This document shows, one piece after another, positions 33,752 to 48,000 of a stretch of 64,000 bases of DNA. Position 1 is the stretch's first letter, and every line of letters begins with the position of its first letter. The translations under genes were made by a program, and so were the position numbers. The notes under the pieces are model-generated. The model was not told where the DNA came from and searched no databases. It saw nothing but the letters and a program-made list of their open reading frames with translations. Origin of the DNA: Chondrilla cf. caribensis (lineage: Eukaryota > Porifera > Demospongiae > Chondrillida > Chondrillidae); assembly GCA_964020155.1 (NCBI GenBank), contig OZ026554.1:1190247-1254246 (forward strand). The letters run 5' to 3'.

Positions 33752-36598
33752 TTAATTTTGTTCTGTGTAAAAATGATAACAGCAAAGTAAAGGGATGTAC
33801 ATATTCGTATACATTTATCAATAGCTGTACACAGTCACTGAGTGTATACTATGTTGTGCCTCCAGTTGGCAAGTGTATGTATTGTGTACATTCATACATT
33901 GGATGACATACTTTTGCAAGTTGGGGCTCTCTTGTTCCAACGACCAGTTTTTTTGCACTTTCTTTTTGAAGGACCTTTGAGCTTGTATCCTCTGTTACAA
34001 GAATAGCGAACTTTAGCTCCCGATTTAGTTCCTCTGGAGACATTCACCCTTCCATTAGTAATCTCCCCAGGATGTCCACAGTCTATTGCTGTAATAAGTA
34101 CATATCAGAGAGTGGGTTCATATGTACAGGTGGTACATGTTGCTATGGTAACTGACCTTCACAAGTGGGTTCCCTTCCACCCCATGTCCCATCAGGTCCA
34201 CATGTTCTGGACGACGTTCCATTGATCCTGTATCCTCTATCACAAGTGTAGTTGACTTGAGATCCTTGTGTAGTACCTGAAACATGTGCTTTCCCATGTT
34301 TGGGGTCACCTGGAAGCTCACAATCTTCGTGTATGGAAGAAGAGAGAAAAATGATGTTTACAATAATTTTATTGGCAATGAAAGCTACAACCCTTTGATT
34401 GGGAGGTTCATTGCACATGGCCTGTGCAAAGACTGATATGAGTTAAGAATATCCATGATACATAATACCCAGTGATGCATTCTTCACTCCAACAGTTTAT
34501 TTCGTTTTTTATTTCTTTCCCATTTTTACATTATAATATACTAGATAATGACGGATCCGAATGTCCACAGTCTATATTTGGTATTTATATGCACAAATTA
34601 ATATGTACACACATGATTGCATCAGAGTTTTGCCATCATGATCACAAACCAATGTGACATTGTGCTTTTATGTTGTCATATACCTTGACACATTGGAACA
34701 CTTCCACTCCATTGACCATCGAATTCACACGTTCTAAAAGATCGTCCATTGAGTCCATATCCTTCATTACATGTGTAGTAGATCCTAGCATGTAGTTTAG
34801 TTCCTTCAGAGACATTCACTGTTCCGTATTGAATATTTCCAGGATGTCCACAGTCTACATTTGCTATAGTTGAGAATGAAGGCATCATGTTATCCCCTGT
34901 AAGTACACCTGTGGAGAACATTCCAATAACTTACATTCTTCACAAGTTGGTGGTGTTCCCTCCCATTCTCCAGTGAAGATATTACAGTCCCTTCTTTGTG
35001 TTCCTCTCCTTTCAAATCCTACATCACAGATGTAACTTGCATAATAAAATGTAGAGGACCGAGTCAGTACTACCGTTCCATTGTCAATGTCCTCCAGAAC
35101 TGGACATATTGTTGGCACTGTAGAATTAAGATGGTGTGATCAATAAATAATGCATGTGATGCTGTATATGTGCACGCATTACCCCAAGTACAGTTAATAA
35201 TGCACCTTCACATGTAGGTGCCCTACTAGTCCATTGCCCATCAGATCCACATATTCTAGATACTGATCCATTGATCCTGTATCCCCTATTACACGTGTAA
35301 TGCACTCTAGCATCTAGTTTAGTTCCTTCAGAGACATCCACTGTTCCATGTTCAACATTCCCAGGATGTCCACAATCCACATTTGCTGTAGTCAAACAAG
35401 GACGGTACTAGGTATTACCAACAGCAGTACTGTCAGTTTGAGACACATTGATAACTCACATTCTTCACATGTGGGTGCTGGCCCTACCCATTGACCTCTG
35501 GAGACATCGCATTCTCTGATACTTGATCCACTCAAATTATAGCCTGGATTACAACCATAGGTTGCATAAATCCTTCCTACAATCCTGTCAATCACTACAA
35601 CTGATCCATGATCAATGTCTTCTATATTAGGACATCTCTTTATTGCTAATAATGGAGCAATGACAAATATGTTCCTTCGTAATTTGTACTTTTCTCATTT
35701 AAACATAGTATACACTGTACATTTGAAGATTTTACAGTGTACAGTCAATTTTGTAGCTACGCCTGTAGCTTATCCCACGTTTGTGTGTTCCCATATCAAC
35801 ATTCCATTTAAAGGTGTGTCTCACCTTCACAAGTAGGGTCACGTCCACTCCAGGAGCCATCAGACTGACATGCTCTCAGTAACGATCCGTTGAGGTAATA
35901 TCCCACATCACACCTGTAGAAGATTAGGTTTCCTAGTAATGTTCCCTGAGAAACATCCACTCTTCCATTGGTGATATTGCCAGGATGTCCACAATCCAGC
36001 ACTAAAGATAATAATACACACCATCATCATTTTCAATCATTTGATCATTTTCACTGTATTTAAAGCTCCCACCACATGATGTTTCACTTCCACTCCATGT
36101 AGCATAACATCCACATATTCATATTTACAAGTGGACAATGATGTAAGAAGTGCTATTCATTTCATTCATTTGGTATAATTACAGTTAGTACATATAAAAA
36201 AGATATGGTTAACTGACTACATAAGTGATCTATATTTAAGTACATACAGTATGATGACGACAACTTGCTCACCTTCTGATTGTGACTGTATGCCTTGCAT
36301 TAGTGTGGCTGTGAGGAATACATGTATTGCATAATGCATACATTAGAGAGTGACTAATCATTGGTAAATGATATAGAAATTGACCATCAGAATGTGAGTA
36401 ATGTAGAGACTCCAAGTTTCTTAGGGTCACTTACCCGTATTATTCCATCACATACACCTCCATACTCACACACACTCAGATACACACACACACGCACGCA
36501 CGCACGCACACACACACACACACACTTAAAACCTGTAGCTGTATTATTAATGCACCTATCAGTTACTCACCTAACAGTACAACCACTGTCAGTTTCAT
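33752..36598 (-). CDS. SU4: short secreted protein with 7 CCP modules
   Basis: Signal exons 36571-36598 (MKLTVVVLL) and 36273-36308 (ATLMQGIQSQSE); CCP exons F 35825-36001, A 35460-35645, B 35216-35395, C 34935-35117, D 34684-34863, G 34157-34324, T 33912-34088; micro-exon 33752-33762 (Lys-Gln-Asn-stop). About 430 residues. Each class occurs once and the exons are more divergent from the rest (CPNIEDIDHG, SGSSIRECDVSRGQW), so this may be close to the ancestral single set. D ends PMCQ with donor gtatat. All exons are open and phase 1-1. An alternative first exon lies at 37893-37920. Confidence 0.75.
36073..36130 (-). pseudogene. Relic 3' half of a CCP exon in SU4
   Basis: The minus strand reads ICGCYATWSGSETSCG with a donor-like gtggga, the end of an E-like module. 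No first half or acceptor was found. SU-psi has the same relic near 58470-58520. Confidence 0.55.
36471..36525. repeat. CA/ACGC microsatellite
   Basis: Runs of ACAC with inserted ACGC units, upstream part of intron 1 of SU4. A (TA)n run lies at 38044-38061. Confidence 0.85.
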
Positions 36599-36699
36599 CC
36601 TTCTTCAACTGCACCACTATCAGTCACTACACATCTGTTGTTACAGTAACCTGTTTATTCACAAGTGCAGCTGTTGATGGTGTGGTGTATAACTGAAGC

Positions 36700-36707
36700 T
36701 TATATAA
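36700..36707 (-). promoter_or_regulatory. TATA box of SU4
   Basis: Minus strand ACTTATATAAGC, about 105 bases upstream of the ATG at 36596-36598. Unlike other units, no half-site block follows upstream here. Confidence 0.65.
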
Positions 36708-37397
36708 GTGCTTGGAAACCCTATACTGTAAAGATATCTGTTTTCATCACAACACATGGTCCACCTTCATCATACACTTTGTAGTAGCAGCAACAAAGGT
36801 CTTTGACAACCAAATATGTACAGTGGGTTCAGCGATAAGATTAGATAAGTTGTCATCACCTCATCAAAGGTCACTAATTTGGTTTGTATGAATCCTCTAA
36901 AACTCATTACGAGACTGCAGGTCCACAGGTATAATTTAATATGATACAGGAGAGAATTGGAAAAGAGTAGTATGCATTTAATAGGAAACATTTTCTTGGT
37001 CGATACCTCTTCCCTCTATAAACTTGGTGAAACTCAATCTCTTCTGAAGACATGAACATTCAGGTCAGCCATGTTAGTAGTTGTTCATGTATGACCTCAT
37101 GGACTAGTGGCATGACTGATAACTGATGAATTGGCACGTGTGTAGCATTGGTTCAAGTCACCACACTTCCAAAGCCGCATTAGATGAAGTGATGTACTGT
37201 GTGCTATCATAATTATAACTCCTCTACCAAATATTCATTCACTTGTCATGTTCAATAACTCCATGACCCTTTAATTGTATGATCACTACCTATCATAACA
37301 TGGGCCTATGACAGTTGCCTGGCATCACCTGATATAATGTAATTGTGGATGCACACACATGGGGACTAACTGTGTTTATGTAACCTATGGTGCAGTT

Positions 37398-37560
37398 ATA
37401 TGTCTTCACATAAGCACAGTGTCAGCAACCTGGTATATGAGTATGTCTTCACATAAGTGCAGTGTCGGCAACCTGGTATATGAGTATGTCTTCACACTAA
37501 CAGTGTCAGCAACCTTTGTAGATATCTGATCATGTCAGTGCAATGTCAGCACCCTGGTAC
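37398..37560. repeat. Minisatellite, 3-4 copies of 46-48 bp
   Basis: Core TATGTCTTCACATAAGCACA plus GTGTCAGCAACCTGGTATAT, the last copies diverged. Confidence 0.7.
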
Positions 37561-37892
37561 GTCTTTTACACACATGTCTTCACATGAACACATGCAGTAT
37601 CAATATCTGTAATCTGATGTGCTCTTTTTTTCTTCATCTGGTATACTATTACAGGCAACATGGATGCAGATGTGTACCTTGTAAGTGTATTTGTTAAAGA
37701 CACCTAGCATATATATAGTGTGTTATACTCTACAAGTTCATCATTGTCCACTGTCCATAAAGTCCTATACTGTGTTTCATTGTTGTACGTATTTAAACGT
37801 TGTAAGAGATTTATTATGTAAAACAACACTTCAATATGAATTCAGCAGTTATTGATTCGAGTTATTATTATTAATACATCTAAGTTACTCAC

Positions 37893-37920
37893 CTAACAGT
37901 GCTACCACTGTCAGTTTCAT
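37893..37920 (-). CDS. Second first-exon copy upstream of SU4
   Basis: It encodes MKLTVVALL with a good gtgagt donor and a TATA box at 38031-38040, but no second signal exon lies between it and the other SU4 first exon. It could be an alternative promoter splicing to 36273-36308, or an orphan left by a deletion. Its half-site block at about 38158 has lost AGGTCA. Confidence 0.55.
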
Positions 37921-39028
37921 CCTTCTCCTTCAACTGCACTGTTGTTACCCACCACAAGTCTGCCGTGTTACAGTAACTTGCTGATTTAGAAGTGCAGTTG
38001 TTGATGGTGTGCATGGTGTATTTTTGAAAGTTTATATAGCCGCTATATATATATATATATAGTGTCATGCCCATATCTTATACTGTACCTCCGGGTAAAC
38101 TCTCTACTTGTTCATTTACTCCAGGCAAGACCTATTAAATGCATGACCTATCAAACTGTTCCCATTGACCCATATTAGGCAACTTAAAGGTATTTTTACA
38201 TGATGGCATTACCTGAGATTGTACACAGTATCCAGGGAGTACAACCTGGTGTATGTCATCATATAGACATGCCTTCAACAACCTGGTGTATATGCTTCCA
38301 TTTCAGCTTGTTTGAATGAGGATATTGTCCTAACACATGATATGCATTGATACTGTGTGTAGACCGTGCATGGAGTACACAAGTGCTATCATTTGATGTG
38401 AATCAGATATAATTTTGTCTCAGTTGGTTGGTATGAGCACATGTTCTCAGCCGACACCTGTAACAGTGAAGTGAATGTGGATGACACCAAATCTGGCACT
38501 AGTCCTTAAGCCAATAGCCTTGTTGTCAATGTGTGGATGCTTTGTACTACTTTGAAGTATTGTTTCCCCATTGACAGTCTGGAGTACATGAATAGTGTTC
38601 AGTGTTGTAGTGTTTGAGATGTTTATATCGTATATTGCTTGGTACATTGCTTGGTACATTGCTTGGTGAATCATCATCTTGAAATTATATGATTACAATT
38701 TTATACATTTACAATATAATCTCATGTACACTCTTCCAATTCCTCCTGTTATGATGTATACTGAAGTCTTTGTAGTATAGTGTACGTATACCTTTCTGGT
38801 ATTGACCAGTCTTACCCAGTGACATGCTCAAGAGAAGCAGACATGCCCCCTTACAACATGATATGCTGTGAAGTATGAATATGTTAGCAATGTAAATGAT
38901 TACCAGTAGTAGCTGAATGCTCTATTTAGACTAATAAGTTGTTGCATGTAAATATACGGTTTACTGATAATATTGAGATGTTGTGTTGCAATCTCTTTGA
39001 CACTGATCTGTGACGAACACATTTGAGA
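37921..39028. other. Spacer between SU5 and SU4
   Basis: TATA at 38031-38040, eroded half-site block, a cysteine-rich block with in-frame stop (about 38200-38390), the exon-like block 38458-38677 with a short 12-bp minisatellite, and the conserved SU5 3' flank (38770-38940). Confidence 0.5.
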
Positions 39029-39039
39029 TCAATTTCCTT
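39029..39039 (-). CDS. SU5 terminal micro-exon
   Basis: Acceptor TCATTTCTCCAG, then AA GGA AAT TGA: Lys-Gly-Asn-stop, a variant of the usual Lys-Arg-Asn. Confidence 0.6.
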
Positions 39040-42000
39040 CTGGAGAAATGATAACAGCGAAGTAAACAGATGGTTTGTGCCTCCAGTGGACAAGAGTGTG
39101 TATTGTGTACTTTTGTGTATGGGATGACATACTTTTGCAAGTTGGAGCTCTCTTGTTCCAACGACCAGTTTTTTTGCACTTTCTAACTGATGGACCTTTG
39201 AGCTTGTAACCTCTGTTACAAGAATAACGAACTCTATCTCCCATTTTAGTTCCTCTGGAGACATCCACCCTTCCATTAGTGATGTCTTCAGGATGTCCAC
39301 AGTCTATTACTGTAACAAGAGAGTGAGTTCATAGATACAGGTGGTACATATGTTGCTATGGTAACTGACCTTCACAAGTGGGAGTTGTCCCACTCCATCT
39401 CCCATCAGATTGACATGTCCTAGATGATGATCCACTGCGGCTAAATCCCTCATCACATGTGTACTGAACAGTGGCATCTAGTTCAGTCCCTTGAGAGACA
39501 TCCACTGTTCCATTGGTAACATTCCCAGGATGTCCACAATCCACATTTTCTGTAGTCAAACAAGGACAGGTACTAGCTATTACCTATGGCAGTGTTGTCA
39601 GTTTGAAGTGAGTTTACCACTCACCTCGTTCACAAGTAGGTGCTGGTCCTTCCCATTCTCCAGTAAAGAGATCACAATTTCTCCTACTTTGTCCTCTCAG
39701 TTCATGACCCCTATCACAGCTGTACCATGCATGGTATTGTAAACCATCAATCACTCTGACTGAGCCATAAGCAATGCCTTCAGGATCAGGACATCTCTTT
39801 ATTGCTGCCAGAAAATGAGGACAATGTTAAGTGACATATCAAACAGTACTACACCTGAAATGTTCTTATTTGTTTGGTGATAAATGTGAAGTTAATTTAT
39901 CAACTCCTTGTCATGTATTAAACTCCTTTAGATTGATAGTACCCCAAAGACCCCTTGTACATGAGCTAATAGGCACACATTAATTATTCTAACTGACCTA
40001 CTAAAAGCACTGATGTATTGGTAATGAATGTAACACCTTCACTAGCAAAATGTCAGAATGGCAAATACAAAATTTTGCAGTGGAAGGTCGTGAATGTCAA
40101 ACATGCACTGGGCTAAAGTAAGACAGTGGTAGGAAACCAGATCATTTCAAAGATGATCATCTTATGTTATCAAATAATAGATCTGCTAAAAATTTTGACA
40201 AATGGTATTAAGGACACTTTCTACTCCTAAGTCCTCTAAGACTTTTGTTCCTATATATTCTCTGTCTATAGGAACAAGTAAATCGAGTTCAAAAATTCAT
40301 GGGGCTACCACCCCCAGCACTCGAATTATTTGGGCACCTTTCTTAGGTTCAGAAGAACCTTTGTTCAAGTTATTACATTTGGTGGAGCTTCAGCGCACAA
40401 ATTCTAGCCCAATTTCTAATTGTTGATGTTCAAAATTGGCCATCTTTTTCGCACAATATAGATATATATACGTAATTACCAAGCGGTTTAGTGAGGTTAA
40501 TTGTTTCCATTCGGTGGAGGAGTCTGATCGAGGTTAGCCCACGCACTTGATTGTTTCGGGCTCACAAATTTTGGTATTTTGACCAACATGCAACTTCTCA
40601 AGTGCAAATTGCCAACCTGCCAAAGCGTCCAGTCTCGATTCGTTGACGCAGCTGGAAGGGTCACAAGCGTGCTACGAGATGAGGTGGCCGATTTTGTTTG
40701 TGGTCGACTGTGGTTTACACAAAAGGGTGAAGGGCACTTACGTTATATTCACTTAGGTCTCGCCAAATCATTCTGTAACTTGATAGAGTATGTTGAAATC
40801 AACACGTTTCGTTATGTTCGTCTTTTCGCAATTCCTGTTTCCTTCCATTTCGTTTTATTTCCATAGGTGAAAAGTACGAAGCCGCGTTTAGACGGAACGG
40901 AATGCAAAGTTTATTTTGGTGCCTACCGTATGTGTATAGCTATATTGTACACATACTGACTTGGTGTCTGACCTTCACAAGTAGGTTCACTTCCACTCCA
41001 AGAACCACCAATCAAACACAGTCTGGTTGATATTCCAATAAGGATATATCCCTCATCACAACTGTACGTGATCCCAAGTCCTTTCTTATTCACATCAACT
41101 TTCCCATTGGTTATATCACCAGGATGTTCACAATCAGGCACTAAATGCGGAGACAAACATCAAATTCGCGTATCATAACAGTTTGTGACAGACTAACAAA
41201 GGGTGCTGTGTAATCCATTGAGTTACAGCACCATTAGTAATGTTAACAGGATGTCAACAGTTAATATTTGTTCAACAATGCATATGTATTGAAATGTACC
41301 TTCCCTGCCTGATGATCTCAGTACGGTAGTGTTAGGTGTGAAAATATTGGACTTAACCTGGAATGCCAAGCATATTAGTACTTGTAGTATGTACCTCCAC
41401 AGGTGGGTTTCTCTCCACTCCATATCCCATCAGATAGACAATATCTATTTGATCTTGTTCCATACAATCTATATCCTCTATTGCATGTGTAGTAGATCCT
41501 AGCACTTAGTTTAGTTCCTTCAGAGACATTCGCTGTTCCGTATTGAATATTTCCAGGATGTCCACAGTCTACATTTGCTATAGTTGAAAATGAAGGCATC
41601 ATGTTATCCCCTGTAAGTACACCTGTGGAGAACATTTGAATAACTTACATTCTTCACAGGTTGGGGTTGTTCCATCCCATTCTCCAGTGAAGAGATCACA
41701 TTCTCTATACCGAAATCCTCTCATTTCATAGCCTACATCACAAGTGTATCCTGCATAGTAGCTTGTAAAGACCCAAGCCACTGTTACTGATCCATGTTCA
41801 ATGTCCAGATGAGGACATGTCTTGATTACTGTGTGATTACATAACATTTCTAACGATGCATTACATTTGATTAATGTTTAATATTACCACTTAACCATTA
41901 CCACCATATGTGGTATTTTAAGTAGTGTCTCACCTTCACAAGTAGGGGTTGTCCCACTCCATCTGCCATCAGATCCACATGTTCTATACCTTGATCCATT

Positions 42001-45000
42001 GAGTATGAATCCTTCATCACATGTGTACCGAGCTATTGCACGAGGATTAGTTCCTTCAGAGACATCCACTGTTCCATTGGTAACATTTCCAGGATGTCCA
42101 CAGTCGACAGATGCTGTACGTAATGTGTAGAATAAAGTAACATAATATCCCATGGTTGTATTGTGGTTATTGGAATAGTGTGTAACTTACATTCTTGACA
42201 AGTAGGTGCTGGTCCTTCCCATTCTCCAGTGAAGAGATCACAATTTCTCCTACTTTGTCCTCTTAGTGCATAACCCCTATCACAGCTGTACCTTGCATAG
42301 AATTCACGGAAATATCTAATGCTGTCAACCACTCTGACTGATCCATGATTAAAGTCTCCAGGATTAGTACATTTCTTCATTGCTGACACAATCAAGGACA
42401 ATGTTAAGTAGTATATTACTCTCCTTTTTGTGATTGTGTCATATTTATCAATTTCCCAGTACAGCACACATAAGAATATGTTCTTACTTCCTTGCCATCA
42501 TTGTCTTTGTTTATGAAATCTCATACCACGTGTATGTGTGTTGCTATACATATGTATACAGATGTCAACAGTTTATGTGATTCCATTTAAAGTGTTCCTT
42601 ACCTTCACAGGTAGGTTTGTTTCCACTCCAGATACCATTAGATTGACATATTCTCCATGATGATCCATTGAGAATATATCCCGCATCACACCTGTAGTGG
42701 ATCCATTTGCTATATGTATTCCCAAGAACATATACTGTTCCATTGGTGATATTCCCGGGATGTCCACAGTCCACCACTAAACACAATACACACATCAAGA
42801 TTGAGTATCACTATGACACAGTTCGTGACATACTATATGTGACATATGTACAACAAGACTGCTTTATGGTTCATCGAATATCTCACCACAATAATATGGT
42901 TCCCATCCACTCCATCCATATTGTCCACATGTTCTGTATGACCGTCCATTGAGTTTGTAGCCCTCATCACACTTGTAGTAGACTGTAGAACCTATTTTAG
43001 TTCCATTATTAAGAATTACTTTGCCGTTAGTAATATTACCAGGATGTCCACAACCTATTTTTGTTGATGAATGGAAAGTGAGTAAGGGTTACTTCCACCG
43101 GTCAATGATTCCAATGTAGTGGTGTTTTGTGTGTGCAGACATTGTACCTGAAGTGAATGCTCAGCTTATTATCCCCCATACATGCATACCTTCACAAGAT
43201 GGTTCCCATCCACTCCATGTCCCATGAGAGCTACATGTTCTGTATGATGGTCCATTGAGTCTATATCCTCTATCACATGTGTAGTGGATCCAAGCACTAA
43301 CTTTGGTTCCTTCAGAGACATTCACTGTTCCGTATTGAATATTTCCAGGATGTCCACAGTCAACAGATGCTGTATGTAATGTGTAGAATAAATTAAAATA
43401 GTATCCCATGGGGTTGTATGGTGGTTATTGGAATAGTGGTTAACTTACATTCTTGACAAGTAGGTGCTGGTCCTTCCCATTCTCCAGTTAAGAGGTCACA
43501 ATTTCTCCTACTTTGTCCTCTCAGTGCATGACCCCTATCACAGCTGTAACTTGCATAGAGCTGACGGAAATATCTAATGCTGTAAACCACTCTGACTGAT
43601 CCATGATCAATGTGTTCTGGGTTAGGACATTTCTTCATTACTTTCACAATCAAAGACCATAATAATGGGGGGAAATATGTCATAATTACGACAGCAAAAC
43701 ATACACCATGTACATATATACATACATGAGGTATGCTAAAGGAAAAAGAACAAACACAGACACAGGCATAAACCAGTCCAGCATTTAACTGGAAGGGATG
43801 TCTGGCAAGGAACAAAGAAGAGAGAAGGAAAAAAGATAAGATTTGTACGTGGTTTAGAATAACAGCAATTAGACAGTTATTGAGTATGAACCAAGGGTGT
43901 ATTTGGATTCCTATTGGTGCTATATCTTGTAATTGCTTGATAATGTGAACCAAGCATGCTGTAGCAATCTCGACAGATGGTAGACAGTACCACCAGCTCA
44001 GATCATGAAGGACATCTGTCCAGCTGGTAAGGAGAACATGATCCAAGACCATGCATTGGACTGTTGTTTGAGGTTGATCACATCTAGAAACTTGGACTGT
44101 ACTGAGAAAGACTCAAGGTGGTGGCTCTAGTGGGCTGCATGTTCTTTGGTTGGGCTACTGTTCAATTATCTCATGATCTCTATGATTGTGTGGATGAGGA
44201 TGCTGGTGATGGTGTGGATATGATGTCAAGGCTCCGAAGTGGAATAGACTCCCTCTTGGTAAATTCTGGGTCTAAGACTAGGTCCTCTATTTCCTTTATG
44301 CTTCTGTCTTGGGACAAGTGGACTTGAGCTAACAACCTTAGTTTGACGTTTTCCTGAACTTCTTCTATGTCATTGTGTTTCTTCAACGTCTCATACCATG
44401 TATATGTGTCTTGCTATACATACGTATACAGATGTCAACAGTTTGTGTGATTCCATTCAAATTGGTACTCACCTTCACAGGTAGGTTTGAGTCCACTCCA
44501 GGTACCATTAGATTGACATGTTCTCCATGATGATCCATTGAGAATATACCCCACATCACACCAGTAGCTGATCCTTTCTCCCAGTGTAGTCTCAGAAACA
44601 TGTACTGTTCCATTGGTGATATTCCCGGGATGTCCACAGTCCACCACTAAACACAATACACACATAAAGATTGAGTATCACTATGACACAGTTTGTGACA
44701 AACTATAAGTGACATATGTACAACAAGACTGCTTTATGGTTCATGGAATATCTCACCGCAAGATGGTTCCCATCTACTCCATCTATATTGTACACATGTT
44801 CTGTATGACGGTCCTTTGAGTCTGTAACCCTCATCACACTTGTAGTGGACTGTAGAACCTATTTTAGTTCCATTATCAAGAATTACTTTGCCATTAGTAA
44901 TATTACCAGGATGTCCACAACCTATTTTTGTTGATGAATGGAAAGTGAGTAAAGGTTACTTCCACCGGTCAATGATTCCAATGTAGTGGTGTTGTGTTGT

Positions 45001-48000
45001 GTGTGCAGACATTGTACCTGAAGTGAATGCATGGCTTGTTATCACTCATACATGCATACCTTCACAAGTTGGTTCCCTTCCACTCCATGTCCCATAAGAC
45101 GTACATGTTCTGTATGACTGCCCATTGAGTCTATATCCTCTATCACATGTGTAGTGGATCCTAGCATGTAGTTTAGTTCCTTCAGAGACATTCACTGTTC
45201 CGTATTGAATGTTTCCAGGATGTCCACAGTCTACATTTGCTATAGTTGAGAATGAAGGCATCATGTTATCCCCTGTAAGTACACCTGTGGAGAACATTTG
45301 AATAACTTACATTCTTCACAAATTGGTGCTGTTCTATCCCATTCTCCAGTCAAGAGATCACAATCTCTAAACCATGATCCTCTCCTTTCATAGCCTACAT
45401 CACAAGTGTATCTTGCAAAGTGCCACGTAGACAACCGAGTCACTTCCACTGATCCATGTTCAATGTCCGGTTGGGGACATGTCTTGATTACTGTGTGAGT
45501 ACATAACATTTCTAACTGTGATGTATTAACAGTTTATGTGATTTCATTCAAAGTGGTACTCACCTTCACAGGTAGGTTTGAGTCCCCTCCAGGTGCCATT
45601 AGATTGGCATGTTCTCGATGACGATCCATTGAGAATATATCCCTCATCACAGCTGTAGCGGATCCTTTCTCCAAGTGTAGTCTCAGAAACATGTACTGTT
45701 CCATTGGTGATGTTCCTGGGATGTCCACAGTCCACCACTAAACACAATACACACATAAAGATTGAGTATCACTATGACACAGTTTGTGACAAACTATAAG
45801 TGACATATGTACAATAAGACTGCTTTATGGTTCATCGAATATCTCACCACATGTTGGCTCCCTTCCACTCCATCCATATTGTTCACATGTTCTGTATGAC
45901 TGTCCATTGAGTCTATATCCTCTATCACATGTGTAGTAGACTGTAGAACCTATTTTAGTTCCATTATCAAGAATTACTTTGCCGTTAGGAATAGTGCCAG
46001 GATGTCCACAGTCTATTTCTGTTGATGAATGGAAAGTGAGTAAAGGTTACTTCCACTGGTCAATGATTCCAATGTAGTGGTGTTGTGTTGTGTGTGCAGA
46101 CATTGTACCTGAAGTGAATGCACAGCTTATTATCCCCCATACATGCATACCTTCACAAGATGGTTCCCATCCACTCCATGCCCCATAAGACCTACATGTT
46201 CTGTATGACCACCCATTGAGTCTATATCCTCTATCACATGTGTAGTGGATCCTAGCATGTAGTTTAGTTCCTTCAGAGACATTCACTGTTCCGTATTGAA
46301 TATTTCCAGGATGTCCACAGTCTACATTTGCTACATAGTTGAGAATGAAGGCATCATGTTATCCCCTGTAAGTAGACCTGTGGAGAACATTCCAATAGCT
46401 TACATTCTTCACAAGTAGGTGCTGTTCCATCCCATTCTCCAGTTAAGAGGTCACAATCTCTCCTACTTTGTCCTCTCAGTGCATGACCCCTATCACAGCT
46501 GTACCTTGCATAGAGTTCACGGAAATATCTAATGCTATCCACCACTCTGACTGATCCATGATCAATGTCTTCTGGGTTATGACATTTCTTTATTGCTGCC
46601 ACAATCAAGGGCAATGTTATGTTATGTAATACTCTCTATTTTGTGATTGTGTCATATTCATCAATTTCCAGTACAGCATATAAGAGAATTACTTCTATGC
46701 CATTATTGTATCTCATACCATTGTATGTGTGTTGCATACAAACATACGTATACAGATGTCAACAGTTTGTGATTCCATTCAAAGTGGTACTCACCTTCAC
46801 AGGTAGGTTTGCTTCTACTCCAGTTACCATTAGATTGACATGTTCTCCATGATGATCCATTGAGAATATATCCCTCATCACAGCTGTAGTGGATAAAATT
46901 TCCAGGTGTAGTCTCAGAAACATGTACTGTTCCATTGGTGATATTCTCGGGATGTCCACAGTCCACCACTAAACACAATACACACATTAAGATTGAGTAT
47001 CACTATGACACAGTTTGTGCCAAACTATAAGTGACATATGTACAATAAGACTGCTTTATGGTTCACGGAATATCTCACCACAAGATGGTTCCCATCCACT
47101 CCATCCATAGTGTCTACATGTTCTGTATGACAGTTCATTGAGTCTGTAGCCCTCATCACACTTGTAGTAGACTGTAGAACCTATTTTAGTTCCATTATCC
47201 AGAATTACTTTGCCGTTAGTAATGTTACCAGGATGTCCACAGTCTATTTCTGTTGATGAACGGAAAGTGAGTAAAGGTTACTTCCATTAGCTAACGATAC
47301 CATATTCCAATGTAGTGGTGTTTTTGTGTGTGCAGACGTTGTACCTGAAGTAAATGCATGGCTTATTATCCCCCATACATGCATACCTTCACAAGTTGGT
47401 TCCCTTCCACTCCATCCCCTAGAGCTACATGTTCTGTAAGATGGTCCATAGAGTCTATATCTATATCCTCTATCACATGTGTAGTAGATCCTAGCATGTA
47501 GTTTAGTTCCTTCAGAGACATTCACTGTTCCATATTGAATATTTCCAGGATGTCCACAGTCTACATTTGCTACAGTTGAGAATGAAGGCATCATGTTATC
47601 CCCTGTAAGTACACCTGTGGAGAACATTTGAATAACTTACATTCTTCACAAATTGGTGCTGTTCTATCCCATTCTCCAGTTAAGCGATCACAAACTCTAT
47701 ACGACCTTCCTCTCATTTCATAGCCTACATCACAAGTGTACTTTGCATAGTGCCGTGTAGAGAACTTAGTCACTTTCACTGATCCGTGTTCAATGTCCGG
47801 TGGAGGACATGTTCTGATTACTGTGTGATTACATAACATTTCTAACTATGATGCAATAACAGTTTGTGTGATTCCATTCAAAGTGGTACTCACCTTCACA
47901 GGTAGGTTTGAGTCCACTCCAGGTACCATTAGATTCACATGTTCTCGAATATGATCCATTGAGAATATACCCCACATAACACCTGTAGTAGACTAGTCTC

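Larger units (their letters stand above)
36599..37892. other. Region between the two SU4 first exons
   Basis: No coding exon is recognised. It contains the SU4 TATA box, a minisatellite of 46-48 bp units at 37398-37560 related to that at 4042-4196, and otherwise unique AT-rich sequence. Confidence 0.5.

Noticed and set aside
36361..36696. Plus-strand frame across the CA-rich microsatellite
   Set aside because: Open only because of the repeat, and it crosses the SU4 first exon and promoter on the other strand.
38044..38061. (TA)n run as a promoter element
   Set aside because: It is a simple repeat next to the real TATA at 38031-38040.
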